This document shows, one piece after another, positions 36,404 to 43,474 of a stretch of DNA of 64,000 bases (positions are counted from its first letter, which is position 1; the number at the start of each line of letters is the position of its first letter). Below the pieces are notes generated by a model. The model was given only the letters and a program-made list of their open reading frames with translations, was not told the origin of the DNA and did no database searches. Source of the stretch: an uncultured Bacteroidales bacterium. GTDB taxonomy: Bacteria > Bacteroidota > Bacteroidia > Bacteroidales > FEN-979. The stretch lies in the NCBI GenBank assembly GCA_903945175.1, contig CAJAUM010000051.1:62001-126000 (forward strand), written 5' to 3'. Position numbers and translations under genes: made by a program.

Positions 36404-36652
36404 ATGGCCGAACGCGAAATTATCCTTGAACAGATGCTCAAGGTTTTAAAAGATATTGAAACAAATACGTGCGATAAACAATTTTTCGCTGATACAGTTT
36501 TGCTTGAGAAAAAGATTGAGCACCTCATTGAACTGCATGAAAAGGAGATCGAGTTGCTCAAAGCATTGACCAATGATCGTTGCACTTGCAAAAAGAACAA
36601 AAGCAGGAAGCCTAAAAAAGAGAAAAAAGTTAAGAAGGAGAAAAAGGACTGA
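36404..36652 (+). CDS. Small basic coiled-coil protein, unknown function
   Basis: 82 residues. The first 55 are amphipathic helix (probable coiled coil), followed by a CTC motif (residues about 60-62) and a tail of about 20 residues made almost entirely of Lys, Glu, Pro and Arg. A well-formed promoter precedes it, which supports a real gene. The basic tail suggests nucleic-acid or acidic-surface binding. It is a lone plus-strand gene; the convergent heavy-metal sensor stops right beside its stop codon. No family recognised. Confidence 0.7.
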   Translation: MAEREIILEQMLKVLKDIETNTCDKQFFADTVLLEKKIEHLIELHEKEIELLKALTNDRCTCKKNKSRKPKKEKKVKKEKKD

Positions 36653-37183
36653 TCATTCGCACGTCGGAACTTCCCTGGTCTTTCCCTGTCCGTGACGATA
36701 CTGGTGCCGCATTGAATTGCCTTTCATCGGACAACCGTATAAATCCCTGTATAACGCAGATAAACGTTGAGCCTGTTCCTGGTTGCAAACGTTTTTTAAA
36801 TTCATATACTGTTTAATGTTCTCCTGTTGAACCTGCCTTTGGAGCAAAGAGAGTTCGTTGGTCAACTTGTTTAAAAGGTTCGTGTCCGGAGCTTCCTGTT
36901 CCAGTTCATTCAGGATGGCACTCCTGGTATTTTTAATCTCAGACACGATGGGTTCAGCATTTAACTTATATGTTTGATTTATCGAGGAAACTTTTGCTGT
37001 TTGTGCTGCAGATAATCCCAGTTCATTGCTGAATGAATGGCCTCCCTTTCCTTCAGGGGGGCAGAAGGAAACGCCAGGAGCCGATCTTGAAAACAGAAAA
37101 AAACTGACCAGTGCTGAAATATTGATCACGATCAGGATAATGAGTACCCAAAACAGGTAACGGTTCTTGAGAAAAAAGTTCAT
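36653..37183 (-). CDS. CpxP/Spy-like periplasmic heavy-metal sensor
   Basis: 176 residues: an N-terminal membrane anchor (YLFWVLIILIVINISALVSFFLF), then a helical LTxxQ-like region (ELGLSAAQTAKVSSINQ, and QVQQENIKQYMNLKNVCNQEQ with Q-rich helices) as in Spy/CpxP/CnrX proteins. The last 30 residues hold Cys, His and Met (YGCPMKGNSMRHQYRHG) suited to bind a soft metal. It is the third gene of the ECF sigma operon, 4 bases after the anti-sigma gene, matching the Bacteroidota arrangement of sigma, anti-sigma and metal sensor. Confidence 0.87.
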   Translation of the reverse strand: MNFFLKNRYLFWVLIILIVINISALVSFFLFSRSAPGVSFCPPEGKGGHSFSNELGLSAAQTAKVSSINQTYKLNAEPIVSEIKNTRSAILNELEQEAPDTNLLNKLTNELSLLQRQVQQENIKQYMNLKNVCNQEQAQRLSALYRDLYGCPMKGNSMRHQYRHGQGKTREVPTCE

Positions 37184-37187
37184 ATTT

Positions 37188-37643
37188 CTATTTGTTTAAA
37201 ACCAGGATTTTATCTTCATCCATCATTTCGGAAATGTACAAATCTGTTTTCAGGAATTCAATGTGATCTGTTTTGCTAAGTAATTGATCATCAGAGGCAT
37301 GGCCGGTTTTCGCTGAATAAGATCCTATTAAAATTCCTGCGAGTAGCGCGGATGCAATCAAGGCAGGTTGTAAAATACGAACAAACACTGGAATCTTGCG
37401 GGTTTCGGGGTGCTCAAATTCCGATTCGATCCGTTGAAGAATACGTGTCTTGACAAATGGGGATGGCTCAGAGACCCTCTCCTTGTCAATCAGGTTTGAA
37501 AGATTTTCGAATTCCGCACTCAGCCGCACGCAGGCATCGCAGGAAGAAAGATGATCTTTCAGCGACTGGTGCATCTCATCGGAAAGCGAGCCTTCATGAT
37601 AGGCAAAGAGGTTTTCATGAAAATGGGTACAATGCATGGTCAT
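37188..37643 (-). CDS. Zinc-finger anti-sigma factor
   Basis: 151 residues. An N-terminal ZAS/zf-HC2 domain has the His31-x3-Cys35-x2-Cys38 motif (HLSSCDAC), which holds the ECF sigma factor inactive at the membrane. One membrane helix lies near 95-118 (PALIASALLAGILIGSYSA), and a short periplasmic tail follows. Its ATG overlaps the sigma-factor stop in an ATGA, giving the coupled stoichiometry common to sigma/anti-sigma pairs. Confidence 0.92.
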   Translation of the reverse strand: MTMHCTHFHENLFAYHEGSLSDEMHQSLKDHLSSCDACVRLSAEFENLSNLIDKERVSEPSPFVKTRILQRIESEFEHPETRKIPVFVRILQPALIASALLAGILIGSYSAKTGHASDDQLLSKTDHIEFLKTDLYISEMMDEDKILVLNK

Positions 37644-38221
37644 GTGTTTTGGTATTCTGAAAACTGATGAACCAAATGTTTCTGAAGATTCATTTTGGCC
37701 CGGTAAATCAATGATTCAACTGCAGAAAGCCCGACACCCATGATTTCGGCAATTTGTTTGTAAGGCTGTTCGTCAAATTTATTCAGGACAAAGGCAATCC
37801 GCTGGTTTTCGGGAAGTCTGTTGATGGCGGTATGAAGCAGGTCCCGCTTTTCTTTTTCTTCGTATTCAGCGCTGATTACTGATGGCTCAGCATCTTGCCG
37901 TCTCCCTTTTTCAAACGGATTGTTGAAAATCGATTCAAGTCTGACCGAAATTCCTTTTCTCCGGTTTTTTTTTACCTGGTTTAACGATTTGTTTACAGTA
38001 ATCCTGTATATCCAGGTCGAAAGCGCTGATGATTTTTTGAACGATTTCATCGAATGAATGATGTCAAGAAAAATTTCCTGCGACAGATCTTCAGCATCTT
38101 CCATATTCCCTAAAAAATAATATGCTGTTTTAATCACCTGTTTCTGGTATTGGTTTACCAGGTATTGAAAGGCATTGCGATCACGCCGTAGCACTCCTTG
38201 AATCAATTCCTGTTCGGTCAT
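37640..38221 (-). CDS. ECF-family RNA polymerase sigma factor
   Basis: 193 residues. Region 2 is seen in EDLSQEIFLDIIHSMKSFK with following STWIYRITVN; region 4 is LPENQRIAFVLNKFDEQPYKQIAEIMG. There is no region 3, as expected for group 4. It heads a three-gene operon with its anti-sigma factor and a metal-sensor-like protein. The Cys/Gly-rich gene directly upstream is separated from it by a terminator-like hairpin, but may belong to its regulon. Confidence 0.95.
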   Translation of the reverse strand: MTEQELIQGVLRRDRNAFQYLVNQYQKQVIKTAYYFLGNMEDAEDLSQEIFLDIIHSMKSFKKSSALSTWIYRITVNKSLNQVKKNRRKGISVRLESIFNNPFEKGRRQDAEPSVISAEYEEKEKRDLLHTAINRLPENQRIAFVLNKFDEQPYKQIAEIMGVGLSAVESLIYRAKMNLQKHLVHQFSEYQNT

Positions 38222-38234
38222 TCTGTTTCATCAA

Positions 38235-38279
38235 ACCAAAAGAGTCAGAATTTACCCTGAATGCGGCAAATCCTGACTC
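38235..38279 (-). terminator. Probable Rho-independent terminator of the Cys/Gly-rich gene
   Basis: On the minus strand, GAGTCAG and GATTT-like arms pair with CTGACTC over 12 positions with one mismatch (38268-38279 with 38242-38253) around a 14-base loop, followed by TTTTGGTTTG. It lies 17 bases after the stop of the Cys/Gly-rich protein and 20 bases before the sigma-factor start, so it separates the two units. Confidence 0.6.
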
Positions 38280-38295
38280 CATGATGTGTCATCAA

Positions 38296-38730
38296 TTATT
38301 TTGTTGATTGAGGGGTCGTTGTACTGCCCTGCATTTTACAACCACCCTGGTGTTGACGGCCTTGGCCACAGCCATTGCCCTGACCCTGGCCAGCTCCGCA
38401 GCAGTTACCTTTTCCTTGTCCTTTACCGCATCCCTGTTTCTGTCCCTTACCACAACCTGATCCTTTGCAATTTCCTGTGGATACGCAGTTGTCACATTTC
38501 CCATCGCCATTTTTATCAACGAATTTTTTTCCTTGTCCGCAAGCTGCTTTGGTTTCATGATGATCACAAATGCCGTTGGCATTGGCGTCAACAAATTTTC
38601 CAGGTGCAGCAGCAGTCTGGTCCGTTTGAGTTTTGGCAGGGACTGAAGTTGATGCCCCTTGTGAAAAAACCGTGCCTGCAAGGAATACGACCAAGCCAAG
38701 CGACAATAAAATTCTGGATGCTGTTTTCAT
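38296..38730 (-). CDS. Secreted Cys/Gly/Gln-rich protein with two EF-hand-like loops
   Basis: 144 residues. A signal peptide ends near residue 23 (TVFSQ). Two calcium-loop-like segments follow, DANANGICDHHE and DKNGDGKCDNC, each with D-x-N/D-x-N/D-G spacing and a Cys. The remainder is a low-complexity tail of GQGKG/CG units carrying most of the 11 cysteines, then a Ser/Thr-rich end. The composition suggests metal binding in the envelope, and it lies next to the ECF/metal-sensor operon. I cannot name a family. A second, out-of-frame minus-strand frame over the same DNA is taken as a shadow. Confidence 0.8.
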   Translation of the reverse strand: MKTASRILLSLGLVVFLAGTVFSQGASTSVPAKTQTDQTAAAPGKFVDANANGICDHHETKAACGQGKKFVDKNGDGKCDNCVSTGNCKGSGCGKGQKQGCGKGQGKGNCCGAGQGQGNGCGQGRQHQGGCKMQGSTTTPQSTK

Positions 38731-38803
38731 AGTTTTTAATTTTTGTTGTTAAATGAGATAGATTAACATTTAGACACCATAAAAATGAAAAACTTGCGGT
38801 GAT

Positions 38804-38830
38804 CCGGAAAAAATTATTCTTTTTTTCCGG
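38804..38830. repeat. Inverted repeat CCGGAAAAAA ... TTTTTTCCGG
   Basis: Perfect 10-base arms around a 7-base spacer; the DUF2892 stop codon lies in the spacer. It could be a weak bidirectional terminator between this gene and the Cys/Gly-rich gene. The GC part of the stem is only four pairs. Confidence 0.4.
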
Positions 38831-39026
38831 TATTCAGGCCAAAGGGTATGTATAGCGGGCAGAAACCAAGCAGGCTGGTTAGAATGAAAATTCCGGAAAA
38901 AATAAGCAGGATAATGGCCAGAATTCCAGATATGACATTCGCAAAATACAATGCAATCACGATGACAGCAATCAGTATCCTGATTACTTTATCAATTAAT
39001 CCCATGTTCTTTTTCATTGTTTGCAA
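38814..39026 (-). CDS. DUF2892-type small membrane protein
   Basis: 70 residues with the YgaP-type membrane hairpin: a basic start (KKNMGLIDKVIRILIAVIVIALYF), a second helix (SGILAIILLIFSGIFILTSLLGFCPLYIPFG) and the conserved FCPLYxPFGxxT ending. Such proteins often accompany rhodanese and sulfur or metal-stress genes; here the sulfur module follows upstream on the same strand. The true start may be Met at 39017. Confidence 0.87.
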   Translation of the reverse strand: MQTMKKNMGLIDKVIRILIAVIVIALYFANVISGILAIILLIFSGIFILTSLLGFCPLYIPFGLNTGKKE

Positions 39027-39058
39027 TATTAAGGTTTATAAAGATGATGATTTGCCTG

Positions 39059-39066
39059 CAAAGATA
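39059..39066 (-). promoter_or_regulatory. Candidate -7 element of the DUF2892 gene
   Basis: Minus-strand TATCTTTG followed by C, matching TAnnTTTG, about 33-40 bases upstream of the longest start codon. No clear -33. Confidence 0.42.
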
Positions 39067-39111
39067 ATGAAAAAGTGATACTAAAGCGATTTAAAAAATG
39101 GATTGGTAAGA

Positions 39112-40212
39112 TTATTGAGATTTTCTGCAGGGAAAATCCAGCGGGCGAATGTCACAGCTCCCCATCTCGCAACACGTATCGCAGACACGCTTGAAAACTT
39201 TAAACCCGGTAAGTTCAATGTGCTGTGATTCGTAATTATCCCTTTGCGGTTCTTCGCGCATGAGATCGGTGCTGAGGTATTTTTTATTACAGTCGGCAAA
39301 AACGGTTACTACGGCAGCATCAGGTCCCAGTTCGTTCTGAATCTGGAGGGCTCCAAGAAAATTGGCTCCCGAAGAGATCCCAACAGCGAGTCCGAGGTGG
39401 CGGGCTAATTTCTGTGCCAGGATAATCGAATCTCCATCGGGTACGGCCACGATCCGGTCGAGCTGGTCGAGCTTAATGATGGCAGGGATAAACTCATCAC
39501 TGATACCCTGAATGCGGTGTGATCCTACTTTGTGTCCGGTCGACATGGTCGGTGATTCAGCAGGTTCAAGCGGGTGTATTTTTATGGCTGGATTCAAGGC
39601 CTTCAGATACCGGCCAACACCCATCACTGTCCCTCCAGTCCCAACGCCTGCCACAAACGCATCCGGGGTTATACCATGGTAACGAAGCTGGTACCAGATT
39701 TCCGGTCCGGTTGTTTTTTCATGTGCTTCAGCGTTGGCATCATTGGAGAATTGCTGTGGAAGAAATATATTGGGTTCATTGACTGCAATATCTTCAGAGA
39801 TCCGGATACTGCCAAGAAACCCTCCCTGTTCTTTTGATACCGGAATAATCTGAGCTCCCAGGCTTTTGATGATATCGACCCGCTCTTTGCTCATCCAATC
39901 GGGCATGATGATGCGTACATTGTGTCCCAGGGCCTTTCCGATGGCTGCAAATGCAATCCCGGTATTGCCGCTGGTCGCCTCAACGATGGTGTCTCCGGGT
40001 TTGATCCGGTTTTCGGCATAAGCCCGCTCAAGAATATAGAGCGCCATGCGGTCTTTGATACTTCCCGTTACGTTGTAATGTTCCGACTTGGCATAGATTA
40101 CTCTTTTTTCACCCTTGTATGTAAAGTTAACGGCTATCAGGGGAGAATTCCCGATAAGCCGCCACAGGTCTATGAAGCGAAGCTTGAATTGATGATCTAT
40201 TCTGGGATTCAT
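39112..40212 (-). CDS. Cysteine-synthase/CBS-family PLP enzyme with Cys-rich C-terminal tail
   Basis: 366-residue fold-type II PLP enzyme acting on O-activated serine or a similar beta-leaving-group amino acid. PLP lysine is Lys53 in TGSIKDRM; the substrate loop is TSGNTG, the phosphate loop [10 protein letters not shown] and the C-terminal SSGAN. After the usual end of CysK (YLST, near 320) comes an extra stretch of about 45 residues with five cysteines ([15 protein letters not shown], then FPCRK). The tail may bind a metal or carry sulfur. It is the last gene of the sulfur module, downstream of the DsrE-like gene, so persulfide or thiosulfate-type sulfur donors are conceivable. Confidence 0.9.
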   Translation of the reverse strand: MNPRIDHQFKLRFIDLWRLIGNSPLIAVNFTYKGEKRVIYAKSEHYNVTGSIKDRMALYILERAYAENRIKPGDTIVEATSGNTGIAFAAIGKALGHNVRIIMPDWMSKERVDIIKSLGAQIIPVSKEQGGFLGSIRISEDIAVNEPNIFLPQQFSNDANAEAHEKTTGPEIWYQLRYHGITPDAFVAGVGTGGTVMGVGRYLKALNPAIKIHPLEPAESPTMSTGHKVGSHRIQGISDEFIPAIIKLDQLDRIVAVPDGDSIILAQKLARHLGLAVGISSGANFLGALQIQNELGPDAAVVTVFADCNKKYLSTDLMREEPQRDNYESQHIELTGFKVFKRVCDTCCEMGSCDIRPLDFPCRKSQ

Positions 40213-40260
40213 ATGGATTGTTTGAAGCGCAAGTTTGAAAAAAAAAAGGTGGTAACCGGA

Positions 40261-40767
40261 TTAAGTAAAAATAATTTGTGTTTGAAGTCCACCGCATTTT
40301 TCATAAAACTGGCCAACCGTCAATACCTCTTTTACACCTTCCCACAAATCGTCCTTCTTCAGTTTGAACATATCCATGGCCAGTTTGCAGGCATATACTT
40401 CTCCGCCGCCCGCTTCAATCATTTCAAGAAATTCCTTCACAGGAGGGATATCCAGTTTGTCCATCTGGCTGCGCATCATGGAAGAAACACCTGCCTCAAC
40501 ACCCGGAATGACTCCGAGGAGCGTGGGGAATGGAAGACCGCCAGGCATGCGCATGGCCGGATTCCCGACAGTTCCTGTATGCAGGCAATTCATGGTTTTC
40601 TTTGTGATGGCATCAAGGCCAAAAAAGGTAAAAAACATTTTGGTTTCGATGCCTTCCATAACGGCACCGTTACTCATCACCAGCGCTGCATAAACATCCT
40701 CAATGGTGCCTTTTGCACAAATGATGCAGACTTTTTTCAAAGGAAATTCTTCGTTTGCCATGTTCAT
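40261..40767 (-). CDS. DsrE/DsrF-like sulfur-relay protein
   Basis: About 168 residues from Met at 40767 (MNMANEEF; Met at 40761 is also possible); the longer frame begins in an unrelated sequence. It has the DsrE/DsrF/DrsH alpha/beta fold with the opening KKVCIICAKGTIEDVYAALVM and a conserved Cys in GGEVYACKLAMDMF, the usual persulfide carrier position. Cytoplasmic sulfur trafficking is the likely role. It lies between the TusE-like gene and the cysteine-synthase-like gene in the same orientation. Confidence 0.88.
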   Translation of the reverse strand: MNMANEEFPLKKVCIICAKGTIEDVYAALVMSNGAVMEGIETKMFFTFFGLDAITKKTMNCLHTGTVGNPAMRMPGGLPFPTLLGVIPGVEAGVSSMMRSQMDKLDIPPVKEFLEMIEAGGGEVYACKLAMDMFKLKKDDLWEGVKEVLTVGQFYEKCGGLQTQIIFT

Positions 40768-40819
40768 AGTTTTTGAAAGTGGGGATGCACATCGGTGCAT
40801 CTTGAATTGTAATTATATT

Positions 40820-41131
40820 TTACACGCAGGAGGCGGGCTTTGGAATGCCGGCGACTTTGGCTGCCTTTTTCATCGGAGCTCCCGGAAAGAGGCCATAAAA
40901 GCCCTTGATGTCGATAATTCCCGAATTCCCGACCGAGCGAATCGTCAGGGCCTCGCCTTTGGAATGCCTTTCACGCAGGAAATCCAGGATCGCATAATGT
41001 TTATCCGTAAGTTGGATTCCCTCTTCCCTGGCAACTTCAGCTGCCAGTTCCTTTGTCCATTGTGCCGGATTTGTAAAGTAACCCTCTTCATTCACATCGA
41101 CAGTTACACCTGCAATAATTTTCTGTGCCAT
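40820..41131 (-). CDS. TusE/DsrC/DsvC-family sulfur carrier
   Basis: 103 residues. It has the family's typical N-terminal AGVTVDVNEEGYFTNPAQWT and ends in IPKPASCV. The penultimate Cys (CysA), which takes the persulfide, is kept; ten residues before it, where dissimilatory DsrC has its second Cys (CysB), there is Ala (KKAAKVAG). So it is TusE-like or a single-cysteine DsrC-like carrier rather than the DsrC of sulfite reduction. No dsrAB or mnmA is next to it; its neighbours are DsrE-like, DUF1641 and SQR-like genes. Confidence 0.93.
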   Translation of the reverse strand: MAQKIIAGVTVDVNEEGYFTNPAQWTKELAAEVAREEGIQLTDKHYAILDFLRERHSKGEALTIRSVGNSGIIDIKGFYGLFPGAPMKKAAKVAGIPKPASCV

Positions 41132-41146
41132 ACAAAATGATTTTAG

Positions 41147-41167
41147 ATTTACAATTTACGATTTATT
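41147..41167. repeat. Heptanucleotide array ATTTAC(A/G/T)
   Basis: Three 7-base units, ATTTACA, ATTTACG and ATTTATT, in the gap between the TusE-like and DUF1641 genes. It directly abuts, after a T run, a second heptamer array of different sequence. Confidence 0.6.
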
Positions 41168-41172
41168 TTTTT

Positions 41173-41200
41173 GTCACGTGTCACGCGTCACGTGTCACCT
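41173..41200. repeat. Heptanucleotide array GTCACGY
   Basis: Four 7-base units: GTCACGT, GTCACGC, GTCACGT and GTCACCT. On the minus strand the array encodes the last residues (VTRDA) and supplies the stop codon of the DUF1641 gene. Confidence 0.7.
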
Positions 41201-41762
41201 CTTTTGTCATCGCCTGCAAAAGTCTCAAGGCATACGACATTGATTTTCGGACATCAGGGGAGTTAAGTTGTTTCAAAATACCGAAAAGAGATTTGTTATC
41301 CAGTGTGTCATCCATTTTGATTTCAGCAATGGCCTTTGAGGTGCGGCTTAATGCAGCGATAACATCGGGCTGGCTCAGGTTCTTTACAATATCAAAATAT
41401 CCCTTTTGCTCAAACTCATTCATTTTATTTACGGCGTCCAGCCCCATCTGGTGAAGTATCGGCGATAAATCCTTCATAAAATCCTTTGCACTCTCCAACA
41501 TCTCCAACATTTCATAAAAGGTATCGATGTTCTGCAAGAGTTTTATGAGCAGCATGGGGACTCCGCTGTGATCAAGGTCGACCTGTGCTTTATCCAGTGT
41601 CACAACCGTTTGATGGAAGGCATCCTTTGCCACGATACTCAAATCTGATACGAGATCATCAAATTCTTCCCGATTCCGGTGCTGTTCCTCAATACGTTCG
41701 AGAATCAGATCCAGTTTCCTGTTGAGTTCGTTGATTTGTTCCTGCATGTTTTTTTCTGACAT
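41181..41762 (-). CDS. DUF1641-domain protein
   Basis: 193 residues. A coiled N-terminus (EQINELNRKLDLILERIEEQ) precedes the helical DUF1641 region; the C-terminal motif YALRLLQAM follows a repeated LSQPDV/LNSPDV segment. DUF1641 proteins commonly neighbour SQR-like flavoproteins and formate dehydrogenases; here the SQR-like gene is 11 bases upstream. The function is unknown. The extreme C-terminus (TRDA and stop) falls in the GTCACGY array, so its length may vary between strains. Confidence 0.88.
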   Translation of the reverse strand: MSEKNMQEQINELNRKLDLILERIEEQHRNREEFDDLVSDLSIVAKDAFHQTVVTLDKAQVDLDHSGVPMLLIKLLQNIDTFYEMLEMLESAKDFMKDLSPILHQMGLDAVNKMNEFEQKGYFDIVKNLSQPDVIAALSRTSKAIAEIKMDDTLDNKSLFGILKQLNSPDVRKSMSYALRLLQAMTKEVTRDA

Positions 41763-41773
41763 AGCACGTAGAA

Positions 41774-43003
41774 TTACATTTTCTTACCAGCCATCGTCAT
41801 TTTGGAATCGATGGGCATCTCTTTGCCTTTTAACAGTATGTGCCAGTAGATCCATCGGAATATGAGCTTTCCGTAATGGTTCATTCTGGTCTCCTTTAAG
41901 AGTCCGAAAGGGCCGATTCCAGGGAAGGGAAATGATCCGGGGAGTGGCTCAGTATCATAATTAAAGTCAATCAGGGCCCCTTTGCCAAAACCGGTTTCGA
42001 TGTAACAATTGGAGTGTCCATCAAATGATTCGGTAAATGGCCGGTTTTCGATCGCGCACAAGAGGTTTTCTGTCAGGACATCTGCCTGAAAATGAACAAC
42101 TGAACCCGCTTTGGAGGTCGGGAAATTGCCTGCATCCCCGATCACAAAAATATTGGGAAAAAAATCTGATTGCAGGGTATGCTTATGGGCTTTGGCAAAA
42201 TCCATTTCATCACCCAGGCCACTGCGGCCTATCATTGGATCTCCTTTATGAACAGGCACAGTAACGAGGCAATCAAACGGAATTTCGCGTTCATCATAAG
42301 AAACGAGTATCTTTTTTTCGTTGTCGACTTTTTCGAGATAGAAGTCGGGGATGATGTTGATATTTTTTTGTTCCAGCAACGCCCCGAGCATTTTGGATGC
42401 ACGCGGTTTTGTGAATGCGCCCGACATGGGGGTTGAATAGGAGATGTTTACCTTGTTGCGCATGCCACGTTCTACGAAAAACGCATCGGCGAACATGACA
42501 AATTCGAGGGGAGCTACCGGGCATTTGATGGGGACATCGGCGATATTCAGAACCAATTCACCGCCCTGCCAGGTTTTTAGGAACTCAGCAAGCGCTAAGG
42601 CCCCTTCGATGGTATAAAAATCAAATATGTTTTTATGCCAAAGAGGGCCTTTGAGCCCGGGGGTCTCATCAGGAACAACCCTCGTTCCGGTGGCAATGAT
42701 CAGGAAATCATATTTTAGAGAGATGCCATCTTGCAGTATCACATGGTTATTGGGCGCATCAATTCGGTCAATAACCTGAAAAATGACATGAACGCCAATT
42801 GGAAGGAAGCTTGTTTTGGGCTTCACCACATCCTTCCGGGTGTACATCCCAAAAGGGATGAATAAAAACCCAGGTTGGTAATAATGGGTTTTGTGCTGGT
42901 CGATGATGGTGATGTCCCAATCTTCACGATCCAAAATTTTTCTCATCTTGTTGGCCATGATGGTACCTCCGGTACCAGCTCCAAGAATTAACAGTCGTTT
43001 CAT
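41774..43003 (-). CDS. SQR-like FAD-dependent oxidoreductase
   Basis: 409-residue flavoprotein related to sulfide:quinone oxidoreductase. The FAD motif GAGTGGT is at 8-14, a second nucleotide-binding strand is near 285-302 (FVIGDAGNFPTSKAGS) and Cys161 (VPIKCPVAP) is at the place of the conserved redox Cys. Three more cysteines lie at 245, 316 and 333. The C-terminus (about 370-390) is aromatic and probably membrane-touching. It should oxidise sulfide or a persulfide to quinone at the inner face of the membrane and pass sulfur to the downstream carriers. It is the first gene of the sulfur module. Confidence 0.9.
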   Translation of the reverse strand: MKRLLILGAGTGGTIMANKMRKILDREDWDITIIDQHKTHYYQPGFLFIPFGMYTRKDVVKPKTSFLPIGVHVIFQVIDRIDAPNNHVILQDGISLKYDFLIIATGTRVVPDETPGLKGPLWHKNIFDFYTIEGALALAEFLKTWQGGELVLNIADVPIKCPVAPLEFVMFADAFFVERGMRNKVNISYSTPMSGAFTKPRASKMLGALLEQKNINIIPDFYLEKVDNEKKILVSYDEREIPFDCLVTVPVHKGDPMIGRSGLGDEMDFAKAHKHTLQSDFFPNIFVIGDAGNFPTSKAGSVVHFQADVLTENLLCAIENRPFTESFDGHSNCYIETGFGKGALIDFNYDTEPLPGSFPFPGIGPFGLLKETRMNHYGKLIFRWIYWHILLKGKEMPIDSKMTMAGKKM

Positions 43004-43025
43004 AGTTGCATGGTTTCATACTGAA

Positions 43026-43045
43026 ATATGTACAAAAGTACATAT
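43026..43045. promoter_or_regulatory. Palindromic operator overlapping a -7 element upstream of the SQR-like gene
   Basis: ATATGTAC, AAAA, GTACATAT: perfect 8-base arms with a 4-base spacer, 23-42 bases upstream of the ATG. The TGTAC-N4-GTACA core has Crp/Fnr-family geometry. The minus-strand TACTTTTG inside it (43040-43033) matches the -7 consensus, so a bound regulator would block the promoter. The regulator is not identified. Confidence 0.6.
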
Positions 43046-43119
43046 CTGTTATACATGACGTTTACTTTTGTTATAAAATTAACAATATTTTTATTCAGAT
43101 TGAATCCAAAAAGAGGTTG

Positions 43120-43138
43120 TATTCACCTATTGTGAATA
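43120..43138. promoter_or_regulatory. Second inverted repeat upstream of the SQR-like gene
   Basis: TATTCAC, CTATT, GTGAATA: perfect 7-base arms with a 5-base spacer, about 120 bases upstream of the SQR-like ATG and downstream of tatA. It could be a second regulator site. Confidence 0.45.
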
Positions 43139-43197
43139 TAATAACAAAAATTCCAGGGAATTTGGAAAACAGAGTGGAGCGAGGAGGGTGGAAAAAA

Positions 43198-43422
43198 TTA
43201 GGATTTCTTTTCCGTTTGATCGGCAGAAGGAGTCTTTTCGGCAGGCTTTTTAAGCTCTTCTTCCATGCCTTCCATACCATCTTTGAAGCTTTTAACCCCT
43301 TTACCCAAACCTTTCATGAGTTCAGGGATTTTCCGGCCGCCAAATAGGAGAAGGACAACCAATGCAATGAGCAATAATTCCGTGGTACCGAGTCCGAAAA
43401 TTAATAAAATGGCTGAGGTCAT
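43198..43422 (-). CDS. tatA: Twin-arginine translocase TatA/E-type subunit
   Basis: 74 residues: a short N-terminal membrane helix ([20 protein letters not shown], with the FGxxKxPEL hinge), an amphipathic helix ([13 protein letters not shown]) and an acidic/Lys tail. It works with TatC (encoded at 35475) to export folded, cofactor-containing proteins. It is upstream of the SQR-like gene but separated from it by 194 bases with regulatory repeats. Confidence 0.96.
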   Translation of the reverse strand: MTSAILLIFGLGTTELLLIALVVLLLFGGRKIPELMKGLGKGVKSFKDGMEGMEEELKKPAEKTPSADQTEKKS

Positions 43423-43451
43423 GATTCCTGTTTTTTAAATGCATTACCTTG

Positions 43452-43459
43452 CAAAGATA
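43452..43459 (-). promoter_or_regulatory. Candidate -7 element of tatA
   Basis: Minus-strand TATCTTTG followed by C, 30-37 bases upstream of the tatA ATG; matches TAnnTTTG. -33 unclear. Confidence 0.5.
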
Positions 43460-43474
43460 CAAATCTTAACGTAA

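Noticed and set aside
38292-38699. A 135-codon minus-strand frame over the Cys/Gly-rich gene
   Set aside because: Same strand but shifted frame. The other frame has a proper signal peptide and repeated metal-loop motifs; this one is a low-complexity shadow.
39922-40776. A 284-codon plus-strand open frame
   Set aside because: It lies antisense across the cysteine-synthase-like and DsrE-like genes, both of which have clear family motifs, and its translation shows no recognisable domain.
41147-41200. Heptamer arrays as a CRISPR remnant
   Set aside because: Units are 7 bases without spacers and no cas gene is present.
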